A stretch of DNA of 34,084 bases from Limisphaerales bacterium. GTDB taxonomy: Bacteria > Verrucomicrobiota > Verrucomicrobiia > Limisphaerales > BOG-1460. Position numbers and translations under genes: made by a program. The DNA is taken from NCBI GenBank assembly GCA_003159675.1, contig PLQC01000040.1, positions 1 through 34,084 of the forward strand, in the 5' to 3' direction. Positions 23,716 through 31,742 of the stretch are shown here, piece after piece. Within the stretch, counting starts at the first letter, position 1. Each line of letters begins with the position of its first letter. The notes under the pieces are model-generated. The model was not told the DNA's origin, did no database searches, and saw nothing but the letters and a program-made list of their open reading frames with translations.

Positions 23716-24120
23716 TCAAGCCTTCGCTGCGGGAGTGGATGGAGCGGCAGGAGCGGCGGTTCCCGCTTTGCCTTCCTTCTCGCGAACCAGTGTGGCGCCC
23801 TTGCCCAGGCGTTTGCGCAGGTAAGTGAGTTTGGCGCGGCGCACATAGCCTTTGCGTTCGACCTCGATTTTGTCCACCCGGGGGGAGTGCAGCGGGAAAA
23901 CGCGCTCCACACCCTCCCCGTAGCTGATCCGCCGGACCGTAAAGGTTTCGTTCAAACCGCGTCCGCGCCTGCCGATCACCACTCCGGAGAAAATCTGAAT
24001 GCGCTCCTTGTCGCCTTCCACAACCTTCGTATGTATGCGCACCGAGTCGCCCACTTCGAATTCCGCCTTGTCCTTGCGAAATTGTTCCGATTCGATTTTT
24101 TCTTGTAATGCCTGGTTCAT
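23716..24120 (-). CDS. rplS: 50S ribosomal protein L19
   Basis: L19 lies at the interface of the 30S and 50S subunits. The 134-residue sequence starts [13 protein letters not shown]. It shows the family core [52 protein letters not shown] and [18 protein letters not shown]. It ends with an Ala/Pro-rich tail of about 20 residues not needed for the core fold. It is the last gene of the rpsP-khpA-trmD-rplS cluster, and a family B repeat follows its stop. Confidence 0.98.
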   Translation of the reverse strand: MNQALQEKIESEQFRKDKAEFEVGDSVRIHTKVVEGDKERIQIFSGVVIGRRGRGLNETFTVRRISYGEGVERVFPLHSPRVDKIEVERKGYVRRAKLTYLRKRLGKGATLVREKEGKAGTAAPAAPSTPAAKA

Positions 24121-24168
24121 AAATTCTTTCCATGCCGGGAGTGAGCTGCTGCTCGTCCCTGTCGTTCT

Positions 24169-24834
24169 TCACAACAAATCCGGCCTCCGCTCCTGCGTTC
24201 GCAGCCGGGCGTGCTCGGACCGCCACCGGGCTATTTCCGCGTGGTTGCCGGACAACAGCATGTCGGGGACCTTCATGTCCCGAAATTCCGCCGGACGGGT
24301 GTACTGGGGATATTCCAGCAGGCCCCGGCTGAAGGATTCGTCCTTCGAGCTTTCGTCATCGCCCAGCACCCCGGGCAACAATCGCGTGACCGCGTCCACG
24401 ATCACCATCGCGGGCAACGCGCCGTTCGTCAGCACATAATCGCCGATGGACAGTTCATCGTCCGCCAACTGCTCCCGGATCCGCTCGTCGAAGCCTTCAT
24501 AATGGCCGGTGACGAGCAACAGATCGTCCAGCAACGCCAGTTCGCGCGCGACAGCCTGATTGAATGGCCGGCCCGACGGGCAGAGCAGGATCACGCGCGT
24601 CTTTTCGCCCCTGAGAGCCTCGACTGCTTCAAAGATCGGTTCCGGCTTCAGCAACATGCCGGGCCCCCCGCCAAACGGACGATCGTCCACCGTCTTGTGG
24701 CGGTCGTGGGCGTAATCCCGCAGATTATGAATCCGCACGTCCAGCAACCCGCTTTCCCGCGCGCGCTTGATGATGCTTTCATCGAGCGGTCCGGCGAACA
24801 TGGCCGGAAACAAAGTGAGCACGTCAATTTTCAT
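24169..24834 (-). CDS. trmD: tRNA (guanine37-N1)-methyltransferase TrmD
   Basis: TrmD methylates N1 of G37 next to the anticodon, preventing frameshifts. It is a SPOUT (knotted) methyltransferase. The protein starts [15 protein letters not shown], has [30 protein letters not shown] and the knot [20 protein letters not shown], with a C-terminal [17 protein letters not shown]. Length is about 221 residues, slightly short of usual. ATG 24834 is chosen; ATG 24840 (MSMKID) is two codons upstream and equally possible. The gene starts 60 bp after khpA. In most bacteria rimM lies between the two, and here it does not. Confidence 0.97.
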   Translation of the reverse strand: MKIDVLTLFPAMFAGPLDESIIKRARESGLLDVRIHNLRDYAHDRHKTVDDRPFGGGPGMLLKPEPIFEAVEALRGEKTRVILLCPSGRPFNQAVARELALLDDLLLVTGHYEGFDERIREQLADDELSIGDYVLTNGALPAMVIVDAVTRLLPGVLGDDESSKDESFSRGLLEYPQYTRPAEFRDMKVPDMLLSGNHAEIARWRSEHARLRTQERRPDLL

Positions 24835-24894
24835 GCTCATCCAACATCGTGTCGGCGGAACCGAATCCACAATGGACCGGCCTCGGCGCGGCCG

Positions 24895-25134
24895 CTACTG
24901 CTTCTCTTCCACAATCTCGAGCGTGCAGCGCATGCCTTTCTTCGCACTGCCCGCCAGCAGCAACGACCGGATCGCATTGATGGTCATGCCCTGCCGGCCG
25001 ATCACTTTGCCGATGTCCTGCGGATGCAGACGCAGCTCATACACCGTCGTCCCCTCACGCTCGACGGGCGTAACCGTCACCGCGTCGGGATACTGCACCA
25101 ACCCTTTGACGACGTATTCGAGAAAGGCGTGCAT
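24895..25134 (-). CDS. khpA: KH-domain RNA-binding protein KhpA
   Basis: A 79-residue single KH domain protein of the KhpA (YlqC) family, which pairs with KhpB in many bacteria to bind RNA and influence cell size. It starts MHAFLEYVVKGLVQYPDAV. It has the conserved GXXG loop in DIGKVIGRQGMTINAIRSLL and ends in VEEKQ. ATG 25134 is chosen; longer in-frame sequence to 25269 overlaps rpsP and is Pro/Arg-rich without family similarity. It follows rpsP by 10 bp, the usual arrangement. Confidence 0.93.
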   Translation of the reverse strand: MHAFLEYVVKGLVQYPDAVTVTPVEREGTTVYELRLHPQDIGKVIGRQGMTINAIRSLLLAGSAKKGMRCTLEIVEEKQ

Positions 25135-25144
25135 GGAGAGTCCT

Positions 25145-25405
25145 TCAGGCGGTTGCGGCGGCGGCGGCTTTGGCCGCCTTCTTGATGAAACTGGCGACCG
25201 TCTCGCTCGGCTGCGCGCCTTTGCTGACCCAGTAGTTGACCCGCTCCAGCTTGAGGGTGAAGTTGTCACCCTTCTTTAACGGCTGATAGGTCCCCACTTC
25301 CTCGATGAACTTGCCATCGCGCGGGCTGCGGCTATCGGCCACGACAATGCGGAAAACAGGGGTGTTTTTTGTCCCGATCCGCTTCATGCGAATTTTAACT
25401 GACAT
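25145..25405 (-). CDS. rpsP: 30S ribosomal protein S16
   Basis: S16 is a small assembly protein of the 30S subunit. The 86-residue protein starts MSVKIRMKRIGTKNTPVFRI. It contains VVADSRSPRDGKFIEEVGTYQPL and ERVNYWVSKGAQPSETV. It ends in a Lys/Ala-rich tail (KKAAKAAAAATA). It is the first gene of the cluster continuing into khpA, trmD and rplS. The upstream 203 bp, shared with the methyltransferase gene on the other strand, holds no clear promoter for this strand. Confidence 0.98.
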   Translation of the reverse strand: MSVKIRMKRIGTKNTPVFRIVVADSRSPRDGKFIEEVGTYQPLKKGDNFTLKLERVNYWVSKGAQPSETVASFIKKAAKAAAAATA

Positions 25406-25596
25406 AAATCATCACTTCATCTGGCAGGAACGACCTGCGCGTCGTCCAACGGCCCCGCGCAGTGGCGTGGCTCTGCCGCTAAACCTGCTCGCAAAATACC
25501 GGCACAACGCCGCTCTCACCCAGGTTCCCAAAAAGGACGGAGAGCCTAGTCACGACGCGGATTCTTTGCAAGTCCTGTTTTGACAGTCGTTTTTTT

Positions 25597-25602
25597 GGAG
25601 GG
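25597..25602 (+). promoter_or_regulatory. Ribosome binding site supporting a TTG start
   Basis: GGAGGG lies 6 nt before TTG 25609. It supports the TTG start over the later in-frame ATG at 25651. Confidence 0.65.
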
Positions 25603-25608
25603 TTTTCC

Positions 25609-26970
25609 TTGCGAAAAACGTCGCCAGGTTGTCTCCTCAAACGAACGCACATGCATCGTCTCAGCACCGGGTCAACCGATTCGCGGGTTTATGTCACCGC
25701 GGAGCTGGCGTTGACATGGGACGCTCCAAGAGTCCCGAAAGGCCGGGAGCCTTTGGCGGAGGAGTTGAATGGCTTTTGTGAATTCGGGCAGCCCACGCGA
25801 GTACTGGCAACCCCGTGCGCCGATGCCTCCGGCAAGACCCGCGAAGTGCCCACGTTTGTCAACGAATTCTGGACCGCCCGGCAGCGCCAGGCCAATTCGC
25901 TCCACGAAGTTTCCTATCGCGCCTGCTTCAAACCCCAATTGCCCCGCTTCTTCATCGAACGGCTGACGAGCCCGGGCGATGTGGTTTACGACCCGTTCAT
26001 GGGGCGCGGCACGACCCCAATCGAGGCGGCCCTGCTGGGCCGCGTGCCGTTCGGGAACGACCTCAACCCGCTCAGCATCGTGATGACGCGCCCGCGGCTG
26101 CGTCCCCCGGCGCTCGGCGCCATTGCGGAACGCCTCCACGAGATCCGCTACGATGACGCCGACGAGAGACCGGCGGAATTGCTTGCGTTCTATCATCCGC
26201 AGACCTTGCTTGGCATCGCTTCGCTGAAGAAATATTTCAGCCGGCGGCGCGCCGCACGAAAGCTGGATGCGGTGGACGAGTGGATCGAAATGGTGGCGCT
26301 GAATCGGCTGACCGGACACTCTCCCGGATTCTTCTCCGTCTATACACTGCCCCCCAACCAAGCCGTCTCCGTCAAATCCCAGCGTAAAATCAACGAACGC
26401 CGCGGGCAAACACCACCGCAGCGCGACATCGTCGCAATCGTCCTGAAAAAATCCACGCAATTGCTGAAGGACTGCACTTCGGAATCCCGCGGGGCTCTCG
26501 CGCGCGTCTGCGACGACGCCCTGCTCCTGGTGCGCCCTGCCGATGCAACCCGGAGAATCCCGGACGCCTCCGTCGCGCTCGTAGTCACCTCGCCGCCATT
26601 CCTCGATGTCGTGCAATACGCGGACGACAACTGGCTCCGCTGCTGGTTCCTGGACATCGATCCAAAGTCGGTCAAGCTCACCGTCCCCAGTAAACTCGAA
26701 GCCTGGCGCCAGGCCATGACCGAGGTCTTTCGCGAACTGCATCGCGTTCTGAAATCCGGCGGCCATGTGGCGTTTGAAGTCGGCGAGATTCATGGCGGGA
26801 AGACCAAATTGGAAGAAACAGTTCTGCCCTGCGGGGTCGCTGCCGGATTGGAACCGATGCTCGTGGTCATCAACGACCAGCGTTTTACCAAAACGGCCAA
26901 CTGCTGGGGCGTGGATAATAACTCCAAAGGGACAAACACCAACCGGATTGTGGTGTTCCGGAAGCCGTAG
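25609..26970 (+). CDS. Orphan DNA (N4-cytosine/N6-adenine) methyltransferase
   Basis: A 453-residue site-specific DNA methyltransferase. Motif I, the SAM-binding loop, is VYDPFMGRGTTPIEAAL (residues 126-142). Motif IV, the catalytic TSPPF, is at residues 327-331; SPP[FYW] is typical of amino-methylating enzymes, especially N4-cytosine. A region of nearly 190 residues separates the two, so motif I precedes IV with a long, probably target-recognition part between them. Most SPPY enzymes have motif IV first. NEFWTARQRQANSLHEVSYR before motif I is characteristic of a 'DNA modification methylase' subgroup. No restriction endonuclease is adjacent. It starts at TTG 25609 behind GGAGGG. Target sequence and modified base are unknown. 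Confidence 0.83.
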   Translation: MRKTSPGCLLKRTHMHRLSTGSTDSRVYVTAELALTWDAPRVPKGREPLAEELNGFCEFGQPTRVLATPCADASGKTREVPTFVNEFWTARQRQANSLHEVSYRACFKPQLPRFFIERLTSPGDVVYDPFMGRGTTPIEAALLGRVPFGNDLNPLSIVMTRPRLRPPALGAIAERLHEIRYDDADERPAELLAFYHPQTLLGIASLKKYFSRRRAARKLDAVDEWIEMVALNRLTGHSPGFFSVYTLPPNQAVSVKSQRKINERRGQTPPQRDIVAIVLKKSTQLLKDCTSESRGALARVCDDALLLVRPADATRRIPDASVALVVTSPPFLDVVQYADDNWLRCWFLDIDPKSVKLTVPSKLEAWRQAMTEVFRELHRVLKSGGHVAFEVGEIHGGKTKLEETVLPCGVAAGLEPMLVVINDQRFTKTANCWGVDNNSKGTNTNRIVVFRKP

Positions 26971-26995
26971 CCGCGCTTTCGCGGGCGCGTCGTGG

Positions 26996-29900
26996 TTACG
27001 TCCCGAACACCATGGCGTAAACCTCGCGAATCGCCTTCCGCCACTTCCCCAGGGCCTCGCGAAACGCCTCCGGCGCCGCAAAGCCGCAGCGCACGGCGAC
27101 GCGATAATAAGGCTCCGGTTCGTCGGGCAGCACGGTTTCGCCTTCATAACTCCAACGCCGGAGGATGCCTTCCACCCGCCGTAGATTGCGGTAATTGACG
27201 ATGAGTTTGTCCGCATCGGGCAATGTCTTCGAGTCGCGGCCGTGTTCCAACGCGCGCAGGGTGTTTGCCTCCCGCCAGCCGTTCTCCAGGCACAGCGCCT
27301 GGGCGACGAATTCGGCGTCCATCAGCCCCCCCTTGCCCGTCTTGATCGACAGATCGTCCTTGCCGGCGGGCGTGCGTTCGCCCTCGATCCGCATTCGCAT
27401 CCGGTGAATCGTCCCCTTCCAATCGGGCGTGTAAGCCGCAAGGCCCTGGTGCAAACCTGCGGATCCAGGTTTCAGCCTGCGCGTTTTTCCACCGTCGGGT
27501 GGCCGGCCTGGAGGCAGGCGAAAGTCTGCGGCGACAGCGCCGGCGCGAAAGTCCGTCAGCACGCCGGCCAGTTCCTGAAAGCGGCTTCCCCATTGCGCGT
27601 CGCCCGCGACCGGTCGCGTGCGCGTGAGGGTTTGGATTTCCCACACCTGCGCCCGCCGGCGGTAATACTCCTCGAATGCATCCAGCGTATTGACCAGCAA
27701 ACCCTTCTCGCCATCCGGCCGCAGCCGCGCGTCGGTGTGGAACACCAGCCCGGCCTCGGTCCGGCGGGAAACCAGGTCCATGACCTCCAGGGCGATTTCC
27801 TGGAGGTGCTGCAATCGCGTCGCCTTTGGATCGGCGACGAAGACGATGTCGAGGTCCGACCCGTAATCAATTTCGGCGCCGCCGAGTTTCCCGAGGCCGA
27901 TGATGGCGAACGGGGACCGTTTGATTTTCGATTTGCGCAGCACCACTTCGAGGGCGTATTGGAGGCAGGCGTCGGCCAGGCCGGACAGCTCCTGAAGATA
28001 CTGCTCGAAGTCGGCCAGGCCCAGGATATCGCGCAGGCCGACGCGCATGAGTTCAGTGTGGTGGTACCGGCGCAGCCACAGATGCTGGTCTTCATCCTCG
28101 AGTCCGTGACGGAGGTCGTTCAAGGTTTCTTCCGCCGTCTTGCGCCGGCGCAGGCGGCCGCTCGTGACCAGTTCATCCACCATGTCAGGCGTGCGAATCG
28201 CAAGCTCGGCCAGGAACTCGGACCGGTCGAACAGAAGAATCAGCAATTCGAAGATGGCGGGATTGCTGTTCCACAACTCGAACAGCATGGCACGCGTCCC
28301 ATAGGCCGTGATGAAACTGTCCAGCCTCGTCACGACGCGGTCGGGGTCGGAAAGAACCGCGGATCGCGGATCGCGCGATGCGGAGGGACGCGGTCCGGCA
28401 TCCTTCATTCCGCCGGCCGCATTCCGCCTCGGACACATGCCAAGCAATCTGGGCAGGAGTTTATGCGCCAGCCCGGCCGTGCGCTGCGAAACGTGAATGT
28501 AACCCGGGCCTTCGACGAATTCGCGCAGCATTTGAAAGGCCTTGTCCGGGTCCCGGAACGAGTGCTCCGCCAGGAGTTTCTTCCAGGGCTCCTCCGCCCC
28601 GGCAAACTCGCGCGGGAAGGACTCCGCCGGCGCCGGGATCTTTTCGGATTTCAAATGCCGGTCGAAGATCCGTCGGACCTCGCCGGTGTGCGCCCGTCGC
28701 GACGCGTCGAACTGAGTCACGGTTTCACAACCCATCAGCCTGGCCAGGCGCTCCCGGGCGGGCCGGCCGGCCGGGATCGTATGGGTCTGCAGATTCTCCT
28801 CCATCTGGAGACGGTGCTCCACGTCGCGGAGAAAACAGTAGGCGCCGCGAAGCGACTCCGCTTCCCCGCCGGACAGCAGGTGGTACTGCGCCAGCTTCTC
28901 GAGGCAGGGCAACGTCTGCGAGCACTGCAGGAACGGCTGCCGCCCGGCGTGGAGCAACTGCTGCGACTGCACGAGGAATTCAATCTCACGGATGCCGCCC
29001 CGACCCAGCTTTACGTTGCGATCGATTTCGCCGGCCCGCACCACTTCATTTTCGATCCGGTCTTTCATGGCACCGATCTCCTGGATCACCCCTGCGTCGA
29101 TCGCCCGCGGGTATCGGAACGGCTGGATCATTTCAAGGAATTCCCCCGCCAATCCCCCGTCTCCGCCAACAGGCCGGGCTTTGATCAACATCATCCGTTC
29201 CCACGTTTGCCCCCACTGGGCATAGTAATTCTCGTAACTGCCGAGCGACCGCGTCAGCGGCCCGGCGTCGCCTTCGGGCCTCAGCCGGAGGTCGATCCGG
29301 AACAGCATGCCGGCCGGCGTCATGCGCGACACTTCCGCGATGAATGCTTCGGCGAAGCGATTGAAGAACTGGTGATTCGGCATGATGGGGCGCTGCGTTT
29401 TGCCCTTGACGGGCGGTTCCCGGAACACGTGGCCCTCCTCATTATAGACAAACATCACGTCCACATCCGAACTGTAATTCAGTTCCTGCCCGCCCAGTTT
29501 GCCGAGACCCAGCACGCAAAACCCGGTTGGCTGCCATCGGCCTTCCGTGTCCTGATGCCAGGGCCGGCCCAACCGCCCGACGAATTGCCGCCGGCAGATC
29601 TCCCACACGCCGCCAAGGCAAACGTCCGCCACGTCGGAAAGTTCGCGGGTGATCTCCGAAACCATTCCCAGGCGCACGAGATCGCGCGCGGCAATCCGCA
29701 GCATTTCGTGTTGTTTGAACTCGCGCAACCGGTCCAGGGCCACCGCAAAATCCCCGGCCTCGATCGATGGATTGACCAAGGCGGCAAGCTCATTGCGCAA
29801 CCCCTGTTCCCGTCGCGGGAATTGCAGCCGCCCCGCGTCGAGCGAACCCAGCCAGTCCGGATGGGCGACCAGCAGGTTTCCGAGGGTTTGCGAACCGCTG

Positions 29901-30049
29901 AACAGCGTCGCCAGAATCTTCGCCTGATCGGAAGAAAAGGTCTTCAGGACGGGGCCCGCGGCGGTCGCCTCCAGGGCTTCGAAATAGCGCCGGGCGCGCT
30001 CCGGGTCGGCTGAAAACTCGAGGACCGCTGCCAGGACCGGATTCTTCAT
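26996..30049 (-). CDS. glnE: Glutamine synthetase adenylyltransferase/deadenylase GlnE
   Basis: GlnE switches glutamine synthetase on and off by removing or adding AMP, in response to PII. The 1,017-residue protein has two nucleotidyltransferase domains: VLGLGKLGGQELNYSSDVDVMFVY in the N-terminal half (deadenylation) and IIGLGKLGGAEIDYGSDLDIVF in the C-terminal half (adenylation). Each is followed by a helical domain with GRGGIREIEF and GKGGLMDAEF. Unusual insertions are a charged stretch between the halves (near 28350-28445) and a Pro/Gly/Arg-rich stretch (RLPPGRPPDGGKTRR, near 27480-27530) between the second catalytic domain and its helical partner. The start ATG 30049 follows the upstream glycosyltransferase stop by one base. 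Confidence 0.95.
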   Translation of the reverse strand: MKNPVLAAVLEFSADPERARRYFEALEATAAGPVLKTFSSDQAKILATLFSGSQTLGNLLVAHPDWLGSLDAGRLQFPRREQGLRNELAALVNPSIEAGDFAVALDRLREFKQHEMLRIAARDLVRLGMVSEITRELSDVADVCLGGVWEICRRQFVGRLGRPWHQDTEGRWQPTGFCVLGLGKLGGQELNYSSDVDVMFVYNEEGHVFREPPVKGKTQRPIMPNHQFFNRFAEAFIAEVSRMTPAGMLFRIDLRLRPEGDAGPLTRSLGSYENYYAQWGQTWERMMLIKARPVGGDGGLAGEFLEMIQPFRYPRAIDAGVIQEIGAMKDRIENEVVRAGEIDRNVKLGRGGIREIEFLVQSQQLLHAGRQPFLQCSQTLPCLEKLAQYHLLSGGEAESLRGAYCFLRDVEHRLQMEENLQTHTIPAGRPARERLARLMGCETVTQFDASRRAHTGEVRRIFDRHLKSEKIPAPAESFPREFAGAEEPWKKLLAEHSFRDPDKAFQMLREFVEGPGYIHVSQRTAGLAHKLLPRLLGMCPRRNAAGGMKDAGPRPSASRDPRSAVLSDPDRVVTRLDSFITAYGTRAMLFELWNSNPAIFELLILLFDRSEFLAELAIRTPDMVDELVTSGRLRRRKTAEETLNDLRHGLEDEDQHLWLRRYHHTELMRVGLRDILGLADFEQYLQELSGLADACLQYALEVVLRKSKIKRSPFAIIGLGKLGGAEIDYGSDLDIVFVADPKATRLQHLQEIALEVMDLVSRRTEAGLVFHTDARLRPDGEKGLLVNTLDAFEEYYRRRAQVWEIQTLTRTRPVAGDAQWGSRFQELAGVLTDFRAGAVAADFRLPPGRPPDGGKTRRLKPGSAGLHQGLAAYTPDWKGTIHRMRMRIEGERTPAGKDDLSIKTGKGGLMDAEFVAQALCLENGWREANTLRALEHGRDSKTLPDADKLIVNYRNLRRVEGILRRWSYEGETVLPDEPEPYYRVAVRCGFAAPEAFREALGKWRKAIREVYAMVFGT

Positions 30050-30050
30050 G

Positions 30051-31052
30051 TCAAAGGCCTGTTCCAGAATCGGAGCCCGAAACCTTTTCCAGCCGAACTT
30101 CGATCTCCGGCCGGTCAGCGCCGCGATCGAATCTTGTGGCGAGGCCGCGCCAAAAGCCGAGTCCGTAAAGGACGTGGCTGGCGACCAGCAAGGGCATGGC
30201 CGCCAGGGCGCGGAGAGCACCGTTCGAGAAAGTCGAGACGAGCGTCTGCAGGAGAATGGCGGAAACGTAAGCGGCCAGAGGCGCCGCGCCCCAGCATGCC
30301 GCCCGAGTGCCGGGCATGGCGGATTCAATCACGAGCAGCGCGATCAGATACAAACAGAACAGCGGCGGCACGAAGTTTGGCAGTGAACCCGCAGTCGGGT
30401 GCAGGCGGAATTGTTCCGCCCTTCCCCGCCCGTAGGTCATCAGCATTCGGGCGAACGCCTTGAGCGTGCTCCTGGGGTGGCGGTAAACGATGAACTGCGG
30501 ATCGTACATCAGCCGGCGGCCGCGTTTCCGCAGCTCGTCCATCAGGGCGTTTTCCTCGTTCGGATACAGCGCCTCGTTGAATCCGCCCAGATCGAGAAGC
30601 GCGGCGCGGCGCGCCATGAGGTTGCAAAGAATCAATTCCTTCTCGTTGGTCGGCCGCACGCCGCCCACCGCCACGTAGCGGGCGCGACTCGGTCCGAATG
30701 CCAGCCAGCTTCCCAGGACGACCGCGAACACCTGCTGCAATGGCGGCGCATCCGGCGGACACAGATTCGGGCCGCCGACCATTCCGACCGCCGGCTCGCC
30801 AAGCATTTCGAGAACGCGTCGAAGATTGGAAGGTTCCGGGACCGAATCGTCATCGAGGAAATAAATCCAATCGCCCCGAGCCGCTTTCATCGCCGCGTTG
30901 CGCTGGACGGAAGGATGCTTGCCGCGAGCGACGATGATCTCGAGGCGATCCGGCGGGTAATCGAGCCGCTGCGCTGCCGGGACGGCCTGGATCCGGGCCT
31001 GGTCGGGTCTGGCCGCGATGATGACCGAAACGCTCGGGAGGTTCTCGCTCAC
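30051..31052 (-). CDS. Membrane-associated family 2 glycosyltransferase
   Basis: A 333-residue GT2 enzyme. It starts MSENLPSVSVIIAARPDQ and has IYFLDDDSVPEPSN with the DXD-type metal site, ARGKHPSVQRNAAMKAA and the acceptor-region motif ALYPNEENALMDELRKRG. Residues about 225-310 contain three hydrophobic stretches (PPLFCLYLIALLVIES, LAAYVSAILLQTLVS, ALAAMPLLVASHVLYGLGFW), so the C terminus anchors it in the membrane. Donor and acceptor are unknown; a surface polysaccharide is likely. Its TGA is one base before the glnE ATG, indicating co-transcription even though the functions seem unrelated. Confidence 0.88.
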   Translation of the reverse strand: MSENLPSVSVIIAARPDQARIQAVPAAQRLDYPPDRLEIIVARGKHPSVQRNAAMKAARGDWIYFLDDDSVPEPSNLRRVLEMLGEPAVGMVGGPNLCPPDAPPLQQVFAVVLGSWLAFGPSRARYVAVGGVRPTNEKELILCNLMARRAALLDLGGFNEALYPNEENALMDELRKRGRRLMYDPQFIVYRHPRSTLKAFARMLMTYGRGRAEQFRLHPTAGSLPNFVPPLFCLYLIALLVIESAMPGTRAACWGAAPLAAYVSAILLQTLVSTFSNGALRALAAMPLLVASHVLYGLGFWRGLATRFDRGADRPEIEVRLEKVSGSDSGTGL

Positions 31053-31074
31053 GCGGGAAAACCTAGAGGCCGGC

Positions 31075-31098
31075 GTTCAAAGTTCAAAGTTCAAAGTT
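31075..31098. repeat. 7-bp tandem array (GTTCAAA)3
   Basis: GTTCAAA is repeated three times (31075-31095) and followed by GTT, in the 123-bp gap between the divergent GT2 and sufT genes. It has the same 7-bp period as the array inside dapB but a different unit. Confidence 0.85.
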
Positions 31099-31175
31099 GC
31101 TTTGCGAGACGCCGGCGGATCGATTATGTTTGTCCTGTCCCGCCCCGAAGCCGTTTGGCCGGGCGCGATCCCTTT

Positions 31176-31724
31176 ATGCAAAATGTCATTTCCGTCGAAC
31201 TCAAACGGGACTGTGAAGCGGTTCAAATCCCGGCCGGCACTTTGGTCCGTTTGGCCGCGAGCACGCCTGTGGACATCACCCAGACACTGGGAGGGACTTA
31301 CACCATTCACGCGCAGGGCGGCTTGTTCCGGATTGAGGCGAAGGACGCGGATGCCCTCGGCCTTGAGATCTCCCCGGACGCCGGAGCGGGGACGGCGGCG
31401 GGGAAATCCGATGTGGACACGGAGAAGGTCTGGGCGACGTTGCGCACCTGCTTCGACCCGGAAATCCCGGTCAACATCGTCGATCTGGGGCTGGTTTACG
31501 ACATGCAAATCCAGCCGCGGCCCGACGGAACGAGCGCGGTGTCGGTAAAGATGACCCTGACGGCCCCCGGTTGCGGCATGGGCGGAGTCATCGCCGGGGA
31601 CGCGCAACAGAAGTTGCTGGGGTTGCCCGGCGTCGAGGAGGCGACGGTGGAAATTGTGTGGGACCCGCCTTGGCACCATTCCATGGTCACGGAACAGGGA
31701 CGAAAGGTTCTGGGGTTGGAGTGA
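31176..31724 (+). CDS. sufT: Fe-S cluster assembly protein SufT (DUF59)
   Basis: SufT-family proteins help maturate iron-sulfur proteins, alongside SUF components. The 182-residue protein has an N-terminal beta domain (VELKRDCEAVQIPAG... TLGGTYTIHAQGG) characteristic of SufT. The C-terminal DUF59/MIP18-like domain carries FDPEIPVNIVDLGLVYDM, KMTLTAPGCGMGG with a conserved cysteine, and VEIVWDPPWHHSMVTEQGR. No other suf gene is in the window, so it stands alone. The start ATG 31176 lacks a strong ribosome binding site. A 7-bp tandem array lies in the divergent gap about 80 bp upstream. The gene is convergent with the large secreted protein gene, 18 bp away. Confidence 0.92.
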   Translation: MQNVISVELKRDCEAVQIPAGTLVRLAASTPVDITQTLGGTYTIHAQGGLFRIEAKDADALGLEISPDAGAGTAAGKSDVDTEKVWATLRTCFDPEIPVNIVDLGLVYDMQIQPRPDGTSAVSVKMTLTAPGCGMGGVIAGDAQQKLLGLPGVEEATVEIVWDPPWHHSMVTEQGRKVLGLE

Positions 31725-31742
31725 CAGGGACTGCGACGGGGA

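Noticed and set aside
26967-26990. Third REP-like unit after the methyltransferase stop (GTAGCCGCGCTTTCGCGG)
   Set aside because: It shares the GTAGCCGC start and a hairpin with family B but has a different stem and no partner unit; too weak to call.
25672-27216. Minus-strand open frame opposite the methyltransferase gene
   Set aside because: The plus strand has intact methyltransferase motifs and a good ribosome binding site; the antisense translation has none.
27242-30013. Long plus-strand open frame opposite glnE
   Set aside because: It is antisense to a clearly conserved protein; the translation has biased composition and no domain.
30050-30328. N-terminal extension of GlnE
   Set aside because: It would overlap the C-terminal coding part of the GT2 gene in another frame; the composition is Pro/Arg/Ser-rich, and ATG 30049 gives the expected N terminus.
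31219-31235. tRNA T-loop-like GGTTCAAATCCC
   Set aside because: It lies inside the sufT reading frame with no cloverleaf around it.
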